A stretch of 64,000 nucleotides of DNA, taken from NCBI RefSeq assembly GCF_048771995.1, contig NC_133026.1:102455001-102519000 (forward strand). Direction: 5' to 3'. The DNA comes from Taeniopygia guttata (taxonomy: Eukaryota > Chordata > Aves > Passeriformes > Estrildidae). The notes below the pieces were generated by a model, which had not been told where the DNA came from, did no database searches, and was given only the letters and a program-made list of their open reading frames with translations. Shown one piece after another: positions 1 to 11,289 of this stretch. The translations under genes and the position numbers were made by a program. The stretch's first letter is position 1. Every line of letters starts with the position of its first letter.

Positions 1-94
1 TGGGTCTATCTTTCCGTCACACCCCGAAATCTTCCGTTCGCCTGTCCCTTACCTACCACACTTGTATCTGGGATGTATCTAGGCTTATCCATCA

Positions 95-545
95 TGTGCA
101 TTGGGGCTGACTGGCTGTGGAGCAGCACTGCTGGATGGAACCTGGAAGTCCTGACAGACAAGCTCAATGTGAGTCAGCCACACATTATGGCAGTGGAAAC
201 CATCTACACACATGCATTGGGAGAGTATGTGCTTCTTCCTTTCCTCTTGGCACTTGTGAGACCTCAGCTGAAAAGCTGTGACCAGTTTCGGTCTCCCCAG
301 TACAAAGAAATGGATGTGCTGGAGAATGTCACAAAGATGTCTGGGACAAAAGAATATGAGAGGAAAAAGAACTGGATTTTTCAATCCTAAAAAGGAAAGG
401 GCAAAGAGATTAAATTGCTGTCTACAAGCACCCATGAGGGTGTTTACAGTGGAGATGGGGATAGATTTAGCAGTACCTAGTGACAGGGGAACATGATATG
501 CTGCAGGCATTGTAAACCCCAGTGGTTAAACTCTGGAGCAAGTTG
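95..545 (+). mobile_element. CR1 LINE fragment, ORF2 C-terminal part
   Basis: Degraded non-LTR retrotransposon of the bird CR1 family. The + strand reads like the end of the reverse-transcriptase ORF2: around 235-330 it encodes LALVRPQLKSCDQF followed by SPQYKEMDVLENV, which matches the CR1 hallmark ALVRPHLEYCVQFWAPQYK...LERV. Upstream, 135-190 resembles the 'CEVLVDGKLNMSQ' stretch. Downstream, 400-545 follows the CR1 order 'NVYKYL', 'VPSDRG' and 'VVKLWSKLPRR'. The reading frame shifts between these blocks and there are internal gaps, so it is an old dead copy. The 3' UTR and tail are missing. Edges are approximate because I judged them by eye from family memory, not by alignment. Confidence 0.82.
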
Positions 546-3500
546 CCCAGGAGGTCTGAGCAGAAAATGCTAAACATCAGGGCTTATTCTTTCCTGTCAT
601 AGTCCTAAAAGTATGCAGAACATTTGCTGATGAACATCTATATAGCAAAACCTTTACATGCTAGTATAGTCTCTTTTTTGTCTTTCTCAGCTATGTCTAA
701 TCCTTCCTTCCTTTCAACGCCATGTGTTTTAAACTGTTTTTCCCTGGGTATCTTTTCTCTCCTTGGAATTCTGTCTGCACTTGGTAGCTTCGAGAACTGG
801 ACACTGAGCCCTAACTACTGATCCTAGGCAACACATGACATAAAAAAAAAGCCAAACCTGCTTCTTACAACTTAGGTATGATTTTTAGGTTACAGGATAC
901 AAAAAGTTAGTTTGCTTTTTGTTAAAGTAACATCACAACATTGGCATGTATGTAGTTAGGGATCAACTGTATGAGCTAGGTCAGATTCTGTAGTGTTGGT
1001 ATTTGGCTGCATGGTTCATACTCTGTTTTTCTCATTTCCTCTCTCGCTCCCCTGCAGTTTGATGCATCAAAATTAATTTTGCAAATTTCAGACAGTTACC
1101 TCTTGTTTTCAAGGGTGTAGAGTTTGAGGTACCCTTTTCAGAGTGCCCCAAATTGGCTTCTGTTCCTTCTCTGAGATGGAATTTATTAACAGAAATATTG
1201 GATTGTGGCACTGTATTACCCACCACACCAAATTTGTAGCTAACATCATGTTCAGTTGCAATAACAGACCTCTTCAGCACTGAGAGTAAATAACCAACAC
1301 CAAAAAAGCCCCAGCATTTCTTGACACTTTTAACTTGTTCTTCCTTAAAGTTAAGCTTTCTGGTTTGTTCCACAAATTTATTTTTCAGAGATGCATTCTG
1401 AAATTTTCCTGTTCTCAGACCTTCTTTGTCCTCAATGAATATTCAAAGAGAATTGTTCCAAGATTACTTTGGCTTATTTCCCTAGACTCCTTCCTGGAAT
1501 TTCAACTATCCTGACAATTAAAATACTTTTAACTCTTTATGAGTATTATATATGTTCTTCTAGATTATGGCCTGTGTCTTAAGTCTTCTGCTTAAAATTG
1601 CATTAAATGTCTGGCCACAAATAGCCCTAATTGTAGGTGAGATACTGATCCAAAGTACACACTCATTTTCACTAAAAAATCCCTTTAAAAAATCCCAACA
1701 TATAAGCCACTGGTTTTTCAGATAACCGTTTTTTATGTAAGCATTCACAACTGACTTGGTTCTCCTGGATCCTTCTTCTTACCTTTTTTCTCCATACAAT
1801 CTTTATTAAGTGTGTAACTATTTTTTTTTTTACTGATCTTTACTTTTTCTGTTTTGCCTTAGAAATACTCTTCACTTCACATTGGTCAATATTTAATCTC
1901 CACATTGATATTCATTTCAAACTGGACACTTCAGTATTGTCACTTACTAAAGCCTTTTCCAGAAAGTAATCTGACATAATGAATGTTTCACAAGCTTCAT
2001 GTGGGCTGACATTACTGAAGTTGTGCTGTATGCTGTTAAGGTAGAATTTATGTACTTGTTTTCAAAACAAAAGCTTGCTCTTAGTAGTGAATTTTTCAGG
2101 ATAGAGATTTGGTCTAAATACTCATAACTGAGCCAGTTCTGCAAGAAAAGTGACAAAAAAAAAAATCACGTGCATCTTAAAGACTGAAATTACATATTTT
2201 TTAAATCAAACATTCTGATTTAATATTAAATATACAAAGGTTATAAATAGGTATTTTTGAGGAATGCATTACTTAAATGCAAATCTTCAGATGCTAGTAT
2301 TTACATTACACTTCTTTCTATCCTCTGAACAGGTACTGCTTAACAGCTAAGGACAAAAAACTGGTAGAAGGGAAGTAGTCTCTCATTCATGGCTAGCTTA
2401 ACATGAAGCAAAAGGAAATGGAGAAATAATCTTCATAGCTCTTATTGATCCCTTTATATTATTACAAGCTAGAAAGTCAAGCTATTTATTGACTGAACTT
2501 TGGATAGCCACCTCTGATTAGCTCAGCTTTCATGAGCAAACCTTACAGTTCAGTGAAAATGCTGCATGCTGTCAGAAAGTGTAGGAAGATGTGAGGTTAC
2601 AAAACAGATGTCATTTTTCTTCTTTACCAAATAAATTCAAAAATATTCAAGGTTAACCTTATCACAGTTGATGATAAAACAGAAGGTGTTGACATGCTTC
2701 TGAACTTATAGTTTTCTCATTTTTATTGAAAAATGAGTTAAGATATTTGTCAAAGATTGACAAAATATAAACTCACAAGAAGGCATATACTCAAACTGTA
2801 AGAAGTTTTCTGGATGAAGTCCTGCTTGCTTACTGAAGTTCTCAGACCAAATGTAATGATGCCTCTACATCCATGTTGCCTTTAGCAAACATACTTCCAG
2901 AGTAATACCGCCTAAATTCCAGCCTGGCATCCTCTGGTCACAGAGGTTTCTCCTTGGAAAACTGAATTTGCAAGACTGGCAAGTTTGGATTCTTCACTGG
3001 CAAATCAAACAGGGCTGAGGGACCTGCCCTAGGGCACTGTCCTGGGCCATCTTTAGCACAGTCTTTAGGTTCAGACAGAGAGGACAATGTAGCTCTTGAT
3101 GTCTTACATTCTATAACTTCTCAGCAGTCTATACCAAACTCAGCAAAAAAGCCTGCAAATACAGTTATGAGACCAAGAAAATCTAGAGTCATGTGTATTT
3201 CCAGACCTGTTCCACGAAATAAAACTTCTTACCGTCTGAAGACCTTTGGTCAGAAACAATTCTGTGCTCCATATTCTGTGAAAACAGATCTCTAACACCC
3301 CTTTAATGGTGGGTTTGGAGAAGGTATAAATTTTCTTCAGACTCCAGATCTAGAGGTGGGTGTAACCATGAACTTTTGAGCAAGACACATTAGCTAGGTG
3401 CCTAGTAACTTGGATTTTACTAGAAAAAAAGACATACTCTCATTTTCAACCTTCTTTCTAGAATAGAAAAACTTCAAAATATTAGAGCTCAATTCAACAG

Positions 3501-6500
3501 GAATGAGAATAGAGGAAAACTGAACTTACAAGTAAGTGGAGTAAACAAAAAAAAAGGTGGCATTAAGATTAAACAGACAAAGTATTCTCAGAAGACAAGG
3601 ATCAAGTCTTCTTTTAAAATCCCATAATCAGACACTCATAATCTCATATACCCAATTTTAGGTGCACAGAATAGATCCCATTGCTAAAAGTTAAAGCCAG
3701 GTAATATGTATTAGCTCTCTTCATGACGCTTTTCCACAGACTATCTGAAATACCAAGCTGTAACTGCACTGGGTAACAAAAAAACCACCGTCGAATCTAA
3801 AATCTAACCTTAATGACCATTCATATTGATCCAATTGGATAAAAAATTAAGGCCTAGGAATTCGTTTCCTCCAGGGGATGCAAAGTACCCAGTTCCCTTC
3901 ACTGGGATGATCAGCTCATGAGGGATCCAACACGGCAGAATCACTTTTTTCCCCCCTTCCTTTGGACCTGCAGTGAAAGAGTACTATTTCCAATGCAAGC
4001 CCTCTCTTCTGAAAGAAATTAATTTCCAACTTATATTGAATCAGTTGCAATGCTAGAAAGCACTGGTGGACTTTTGCTGGCATTTTCCTAAGCTTCTTAA
4101 ATTCATCACGTCTTAAATCCAGAAGATAAATATTCACAGGATTTTCGGTTTAAAACTAGTCCTTTTGGGGTGCTTTGGAGCAAACTTATAAAAGTGCTGC
4201 CTGAAATGAAATGCAAAGTAACAGCATCTGGGATTAACAAACAGCCATTTTAAAAATAGCTGCTTTTAATTACTGAGCTCTAAATCAAAAAGTCAGTGCA
4301 ACATCAAGGGGTGCTTTTCTCTATTGAATGTGAACACCATTTAAAAGTGAGATATCTTCTAACCCTTTAATTTACACCTTCTAGGGATGGTTCTGAGTCA
4401 TAGTTTTAATTTATTCCTATTTTTCCCTCTATGGCTTGCAAAACACATTTCAAAGTCTTAAATAAGTGAAGAGACCTGATCCAAAATTCCTTGGCAAATC
4501 TCCCTCCTATTGTGAGGAATATTGGCTGCCAAGAGTCCAAGACTGAACTCTGTAAGGACAGTGTTTTCCCAACCCTCCTGGGTCACGTCAAATATCTTCT
4601 AAAAATCTGATCTTTGTATATTGGGTGGCTGAAGTGTTGCTATCTGTATTTTCCTACAGTAATATTCCTTTGTCCTTAACATTGGGATAAATGTTGACAT
4701 TTATTTTTGTCATTTTGACATTTCAGAAAATTAGAAGAATGATTGATTTCTATGTGTCTCTTTTATCCAAAACAGAACCTCCATGTGCTCCAAACTCACA
4801 TAGAGGAAAAGGAATGCATTAAATGTTGCCACCACTGAGCTCTGGTATTCCTCTCAAAAGCATAGTGGAAGACTATCATAATTATGTAAAACTTTTTACA
4901 AGGCTCATAGTGTTACTACCACAACACTTCTTCTGACATGAATGAGATGAGTTTCATTCACAAGAGAGACAAATTTCATTCAGGTATTTGTTACATCCTA
5001 CTGATGACTGATGTGATTTTATCCTAGGTAATGGAAAAAACATTTCTTGACTATGATATTTTCTGAAACCAATGTACTAAAGAGGTGCAGAAGGCAAGCG
5101 GTGTGGTGGGTGATTACTAATGTTCTGACAGTACATGGTTTGGTATGGGGGAACATTAATTAAACAAACAATGTTAACCTGACCTAAGACTGAAGTTTGA
5201 TCTCTAACAGGAAGACCTATCTAATGATTAAACCATGGAATTAGGCTGTTAGGACTATAGCTAATAAAAGCCTGGGGTGCTTATAACTGAGATGCTGCAA
5301 TTCTTCATTCCAGACACATGCTGACCGCAATGAAATCCAAGGACCGAGGGAGATGATTTAAAGCCACTCACTGAGAAAAGAGCTGCTTCCAGCCAGCCCA
5401 AGGAAAGGATTAATACAGGACTGAAGGCGGGACTCTGACCTCTTTCAGGCCAGGTGCCTGAGGGAAGCATACCAGGTGATTCACAGCAGGGCAAGATTCA
5501 CTGAACCAGAAGGGAGATCTTAAGGAAGCTGACTCCACTTTTCCTAGCTCTGTGGTAAGTAGCTGGGAACAGGTAAGTTTTGCCCTAGGCAAAACAGGCT
5601 GCTTTGCCCTAGGCAATTACAGAAGAGTTGGAATGACCCTGAGACCAGACAAGTGGGGATCTCCACCCAACAGGGATGTGATATAGAAAATGAGGTACTG
5701 TCCAGGAGAGTGGGCTCTGCTGGGAGATGAAGGAAAACGGAGGGTCACTTATTACCCCTTGACACAGCAGATTGATTTAGCTGAATGAATGGGAGTACAA
5801 AATGCTGCCACTCTTTCTCTTGCTTACCTGTAACACCAGCCTTTAAGTCTTAGAGAAGCTGTGCTCCTGCAGTGACCTGATAAGTTTCCCAAAAACACTT
5901 AGCCCAGGAGGAAGGACACACTGTTAGAGCACAGTATCTAATGTGTTCATTAATGTGTTCATCATTCTTTAATTTTTTTTTTTTCTGTAGCCAAATGTAC
6001 AGCTTTTAACATGAGTTACAATAATTACTGTAAAGTCAAGGAGAAAGCTTTGGAGTTTAACAAAACCAGCTTTAAAATATGCAAATTTGGTGGGTTTTTT
6101 GCAGTGGGTTTAGAAACAGCTGTCAGAATGTCCTTACAATTTCTGGTGTGGTGTGGCATAATGAATTTCATGCCACCACCAAATTTTAGATATTGGTGCC
6201 TAGATAGATATTTGAAGAAATTTAGGTACTCAGTCCTATGAATGTAGAGGGAGCTTGGGATGAGAGTCAGCTGCCTAAGCTCAGATGGACGGAGTCCTTT
6301 CAGGTGCCTGATGGTACCCAAATAATCTGCATCGGGCAAGCAGACGTGACGTGGTCCTGACACAGAGGAATCCCATACTCTGTTGGAAAGGCCTCAGGAG
6401 GGCACCCTATGGGGAATCCAGTGAACTCTGAATATCCATGGCAAGGCACTTGAACCACTTGCTCAGTTTTTGGGGCAGTGTTTACTGCAGGACAAGAGAT

Positions 6501-8510
6501 GCCCTATCTGCTCAGCCCTTGCTGGGGAGTTCCACACCCCACTGCATTTTGTGGGGGAAGACCAATACCATGGGTAGTATCCATGTCAAAATTCATCATT
6601 TTTCAAGAGAAGAATATTTTTTAATTCTAATCTGTGAAACCTAAGGGAAAATTGAATCCTAAAACTGCATTTTATTATGTATTGATAAAACACTTTAAAG
6701 ATTTTCAATGCTTTATTAGAGGTTCTTAATATGCTTGATTGCATATATCCCAGCCAAAATCTTCTCCATCCTACATAGGTATTTATCTCAGCCAGCAGAT
6801 TTTGTTTGCTCAGATCCAAATTAGAGAGTATTTAAAGCAGATAGCACATTTCTAAAAATATATTGAATTTACAATGAAGCTTTAACATTCTCTTGCTAAA
6901 TTTCACACATCTGATTTGCTTTCTGAAAAGAAAAGGTAAACACAGAAAATTTCTTCTCTAGTTCTCATGCACTGCTTTCAACAATAAAAGAGGAATATTT
7001 CATATATTACTCCCATGTATTTTAAGTAGAGAAGAAATGCCCATTCCCTTTACAGGCAAGGAAGTCAAGTTTCCAACTGCAGTTAATGCCATGTTTTGTT
7101 CTATTTATTGGTAATATAAGGTCCTATGCAAATTGAATGGCTGCTGTTCAGACCCCAGATGAATACAACAGAGGAAGATGGAAGTAAATTACTTCTGTCT
7201 GTCTTAACAGGACTTTTTAATAAAACCTACTTTACACAGCCACAAATCTTGCCAGGTTAAATTCTCACTTTAGCCATGTTCGCATTCTTGTTAATTTATT
7301 TTAACTGCAGCACAGAAGGTTAGGGTAATGGGAAGAGCTGAAAGTGGAATGGTTACAGTGAAACCTACTGCCTGTATTTAGATAATTTTCCTTCCAAGTG
7401 ACAGTCCATTAAACCACTAAAATCTTTTATTTGCTATTTAAAAAAAGTCTTTGATTCCCATGAACTAATGAAAGAAGCCTTAGAAGAAAATCAGCAGATT
7501 TTGTAAAAGTAGAACTAATATGATGTGCAGAGCCTTTACAATACTATAACTTTTGACTTTGTAGAAAATGAGATAGTGTATCACAAAAGATACTTTTTAC
7601 AGAGATTACAAATGTTTCTTTCTCCCTTAACTTTAAAAAATAATACTTTCAAATTTCAGGTTTAACAAATTGTTCTAATCACTACTTTAAAAAATCAATT
7701 TCTATGTAAAATATAGGCGGTATCCTAGACAAATTCCATTATATTTTGCTACTGAAGAACAGAATATGAAAAGGGTTTCCATCTTAGTGTCATACAAGTC
7801 TTGATTTTTATCACAGAATTCAATATAAATAATGTTTTGAAATATTCAGTTATCCAAAACTTTTAAGAAATTCTGTAGTTTATATGGTACCATCTATTTT
7901 CTGCCCCTTTCTTCTCTTTACCTGATAGGGCCTGCTTCACTTCTTCTCCATCTCTTAGCTGGTCCAACCACTGCAAATACTCAAACTAATTGTGATTATA
8001 GTAGGAATCACTGCAACAATATTATACACAGCTCCTAAGTTATGTGCTTGTAACCAAATGTTACCATTATGCTTTTAAGTTTGAGTACATATTGAGTACA
8101 TTATGCATTGTCTGCATTTTTCTGCATCTTTTTGGTGATGTCCCACTTGCTAAGAAATAGAACTTTTCCTACTTCTATGAACATTTACGTTTGGTGAGAG
8201 AGCCCAAGCTGTCCAAGTGTGTTCAGGTTTTCACATTTCACACACAACTCTGGCTTTTAAAAACTGCTGAGAACATACTCCTGGGTAAAAATGGACCCTG
8301 AGCTATCCAAAAGAAATATAAACCAATGAAGGAAGAAAAGACAACTGTGCAGCTTTATGTCTGTGCTTGGGAGTATGAGAGATTTCAGACAAGGAAAACA
8401 AAGGATGACAATGTGCAGCAGATTTAAAATTGAATTCTTAATTCATTGCAGGAAGAAACAATATTTAAAATACCTGTTCCAGGCTGCAGAAGAAATTTTA
8501 AGCCATTACA

Positions 8511-8565
8511 TTAAAAAACAACAAAAACAAAAAGAACAAACAAACAAAAAAACCAACCAAAAAAC
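8511..8565. repeat. A-rich CAAA-type simple repeat
   Basis: An almost pure A/C stretch built from CAAA, ACAAA and AACC units. It could be a degenerate poly-A tail or a simple microsatellite; no retrotransposon body is visible beside it. Confidence 0.85.
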
Positions 8566-8958
8566 CCTTCCTTTTTATGACAAAGTGAGAAACTTTTAGC
8601 TTTGTTTACAATTCCAGAAATATCTCAAAAAAATGTAAGAAGTCAGTAAAGTAGTTGTTAGAAAATACTATTATCTTCATATTTAACACAGGATTCAGTT
8701 TGATGCATGCACTGCTCATAGAACTCAATTTCTTTCCTAGAATGTGTGGTGTTTTCTACTATCCATCAAGGCAGGTCTTGTAGACGGTATGTACGGCCTT
8801 GGCTAGACACTGGCAAGGAATTTTTCAAGTAAAATACAAATATAACATTGTTAAATATATGTTTTATTTAATCTTCTGTCATGACACATGAAGCTATGGA
8901 TGTTAATGAAACACCACAAATCAACAGAGTACATAGAAATTAAAGAATTAACTTTTGC

Positions 8959-8982
8959 CTTTCTTTCTTTCTTTCTTTTTTT
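8959..8982. repeat. (TTTC)n microsatellite
   Basis: About four consecutive TTTC units followed by a T run. A short polypyrimidine microsatellite with no associated element. Confidence 0.9.
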
Positions 8983-9217
8983 AAATTTTCTATACAATAT
9001 GAGTCAATTATAATATAACATATTATTATATTTTATATGAGTTATAATGACTGAAAGACAAAAATTTCCCTGTTTTTACACCCAAACTGAATGCTGGTCT
9101 GGGGTATGATTCTTATAACCGGCACTTCAGTAGTCACTGACTGAAATTTAATACAAAATTTTACCAATATGTAAAAATTTGCACAGGATTAAAAAACCAA
9201 AACTATTCTAGAAATTT

Positions 9218-9716
9218 TGGGTATGACCCTTGGAAGACTTGTGGTCTGACCTTCCTGCTCAAGCAAGGCTGCTCAGAGCCAGTTGCCCAGCACTATGTCC
9301 CTATGGCCTTAGAAACTCCACAAATGGTTGGAAAACTCACAACCCCCCTGGACAACCTGGGTCAGTGCTTGGTCACCCTCACAGTAGAAAAGTGTTCCCT
9401 GCTGTTTAGAGGGAACCTCCTGCATTTCACACTGTGCCCATTGCCTCTGGTCCTGCCACTGGGCATCACTGCAAAGAGCCCAGCACATCATCCCCTCAGG
9501 TGTTTATAGACATTGATGAGATTATTCAGAGTTGAGTCTTCTCTAGGCTGAGGAGCCCCAGCCCTCTCAGCTTTTCCTCAAAGGAGGGATGCTCCAGTCC
9601 CTTCAACTTTGTGCTATTTTGCTGGATTCTCCAGCTTGTTTATTTCTCTCTTATACTGGGGAGTCCAGAACTGGATCCAACACTCCTGCTGTGGCCTCAC
9701 CAGTGCCGATCACCGT
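9218..9716 (-). mobile_element. CR1 LINE fragment, minus strand
   Basis: Read on the minus strand this is the distal part of a CR1 retrotransposon. On the + strand it shows the familiar complement blocks in order: CCTGCTCAAGCA near 9,255; a stretch like 'acaacctgggtcagtgcttggtcaccctcacagtagaaaagtgtt' near 9,351-9,396; 'cattgcctctggtcctgccactgggca' near 9,440; 'aggctgaggagccccagccctctcagc' near 9,546; and 'tggggagtccagaactgg' followed by 'tgtggcctcaccagtg' near 9,657-9,706. The terminal ATTCTATG-type tail is absent or too worn to see. Many small differences from the family suggest an old copy. Ends are uncertain by some tens of bases. Confidence 0.92.
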
Positions 9717-11270
9717 GGCACAGACTTTAACAGAAACCTTTGATAGGCACATACTTTAGGACAGTCTTTCTTCTTATCAAAAAGATCTCTTGCTGCTGTC
9801 ACTTTGAGGATGAGTAATGCCCAAATACTTAGCCCAAAGGGTGGGAGGAAAAAACAAAGGGGCTGCAGATTTCAGCGTGGTTTTGTCAAAAACAAAATAC
9901 TCATTGTTTCAGATGTACTTGGAATTTTTTTTTTACTATAGACTGAAGTCTATATCAATCTGACCAGCCTGGTCTTCAAGAGGTTGAATTCCTTGTAGGC
10001 TTACCATAGAGCTCTCTGAACTTTTGAGGGTTTTCTCTTTTCCTTTTAAGTATGAAGCAATCACTAGCTACTGCTGTGTGCCATTTTTCTAATCTATATA
10101 GACGTATAATTTGTATGCGATCCTTAATATCTTGCTATGTGAACCTATTTCATGAACCATGAAACCCAAGAGTCTGCAGATAGTCAAATCTACTTCCTCA
10201 GAGCAAAGCTCTGATACTCAAATACATCTTCAAATATGTTCCTGAATTTGGAAGGAACATTTGGGGCATGTTGTCCCCGAGTTAACCCCTCCCTGGAAAA
10301 ATACAGGGTGGAATTAAGACAAGTTTCTACCAGCAGGATGACTATGTCCCACACTTATGAAACATTTTTCTTCTGAGTTTGGAGCATTTAATAGGAGCAA
10401 CGTGATCAAGAGTGGTGCCCCACTACTCTTTCATGGTCTCCCATGAAAGGAGGACCTCCCCCACCACTCTGGTTTTGTACAAAAGTGGCCACTGTAAAGT
10501 TGTATTGGATGGACATCCTGTTCCCCCGAGAGGACACAGCTTTGGGGGAACCATCTAATGAGACCTGTAGCTGCTGAAAACAGAGGCTGCTGTGCACCTG
10601 ATCCACCAGCCAGCTCATTCAGCTGGGCACACTGTTCAAAATGACAATGGTGTTTCATCAGCCTCTGCAGTTAGGCCCACAGATATGTTCAGGAATGTTG
10701 AGACCTTTTATTTCCCCCTAGGCACTGTATGGAAAATGGGTTCTGTAAATTATATGGCAAAATGACCTGACCAAATTGCTGCCTACACTTTCCTTTTATG
10801 TGGTACCAGACTGGATGCTACATTTGTTAGTGCCCCAGAGGACAGCCAGCCCTGTTAGGTGCTCTGCCTTCTGCTTTCACACAACACGAGAAGTGAAGTG
10901 GGCAATGCATTGTATTTGGGTAAAGAATATTATGCTGACAATGAAATCATCCTTTCATAGTTTTATTTTAATAGCAATTCCCCCCGCCCCAGGAAAAGAT
11001 AATCAGACCATATAACTTTATTATTTGCAATGCAAGTAGAGTGGAGCCTTTCCTTTGTGAAAGCTGTACCATGGTCCCTACATATATCTTGGAATAAAAA
11101 AAAACTAATAGCAGTCCAGTAAACAGAATGGTATTTACCTCAGCAGTAACACCTTCTTTGTGACACACCATTTTCCTTTCCCCCTTGCAACTTCATAAGC
11201 TTTGGAAAACATGTTTTTGAAATACCTCTGTGTGTGAAGCTTATAAAATTAGTCTGTTCCATTCAGTATT

Positions 11271-11289
11271 AAAAAAAAAAAAAAAAAAA
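11271..11289. repeat. Poly-A run
   Basis: Nineteen consecutive A residues. No LINE 3' end or processed pseudogene is visible immediately upstream, so it is called only as a homopolymer. Confidence 0.95.

Larger units (their letters stand above)
546..9217. other. Non-coding AT-rich DNA, no gene seen
   Basis: About 8.7 kb with only short scattered open frames and no recognisable exon, RNA gene or mobile element. It includes an A-rich CAAA-type stretch near 8,511-8,565 and a short TTTC repeat at 8,959-8,982. The interval 5,260-5,760 is locally richer in GC and carries a 14-bp exact duplication (see findings), but I recognise no family there. The interval 4,190-4,420 has the high-complexity, homeobox-motif look of a conserved element; this is an impression only. 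Confidence 0.6.
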
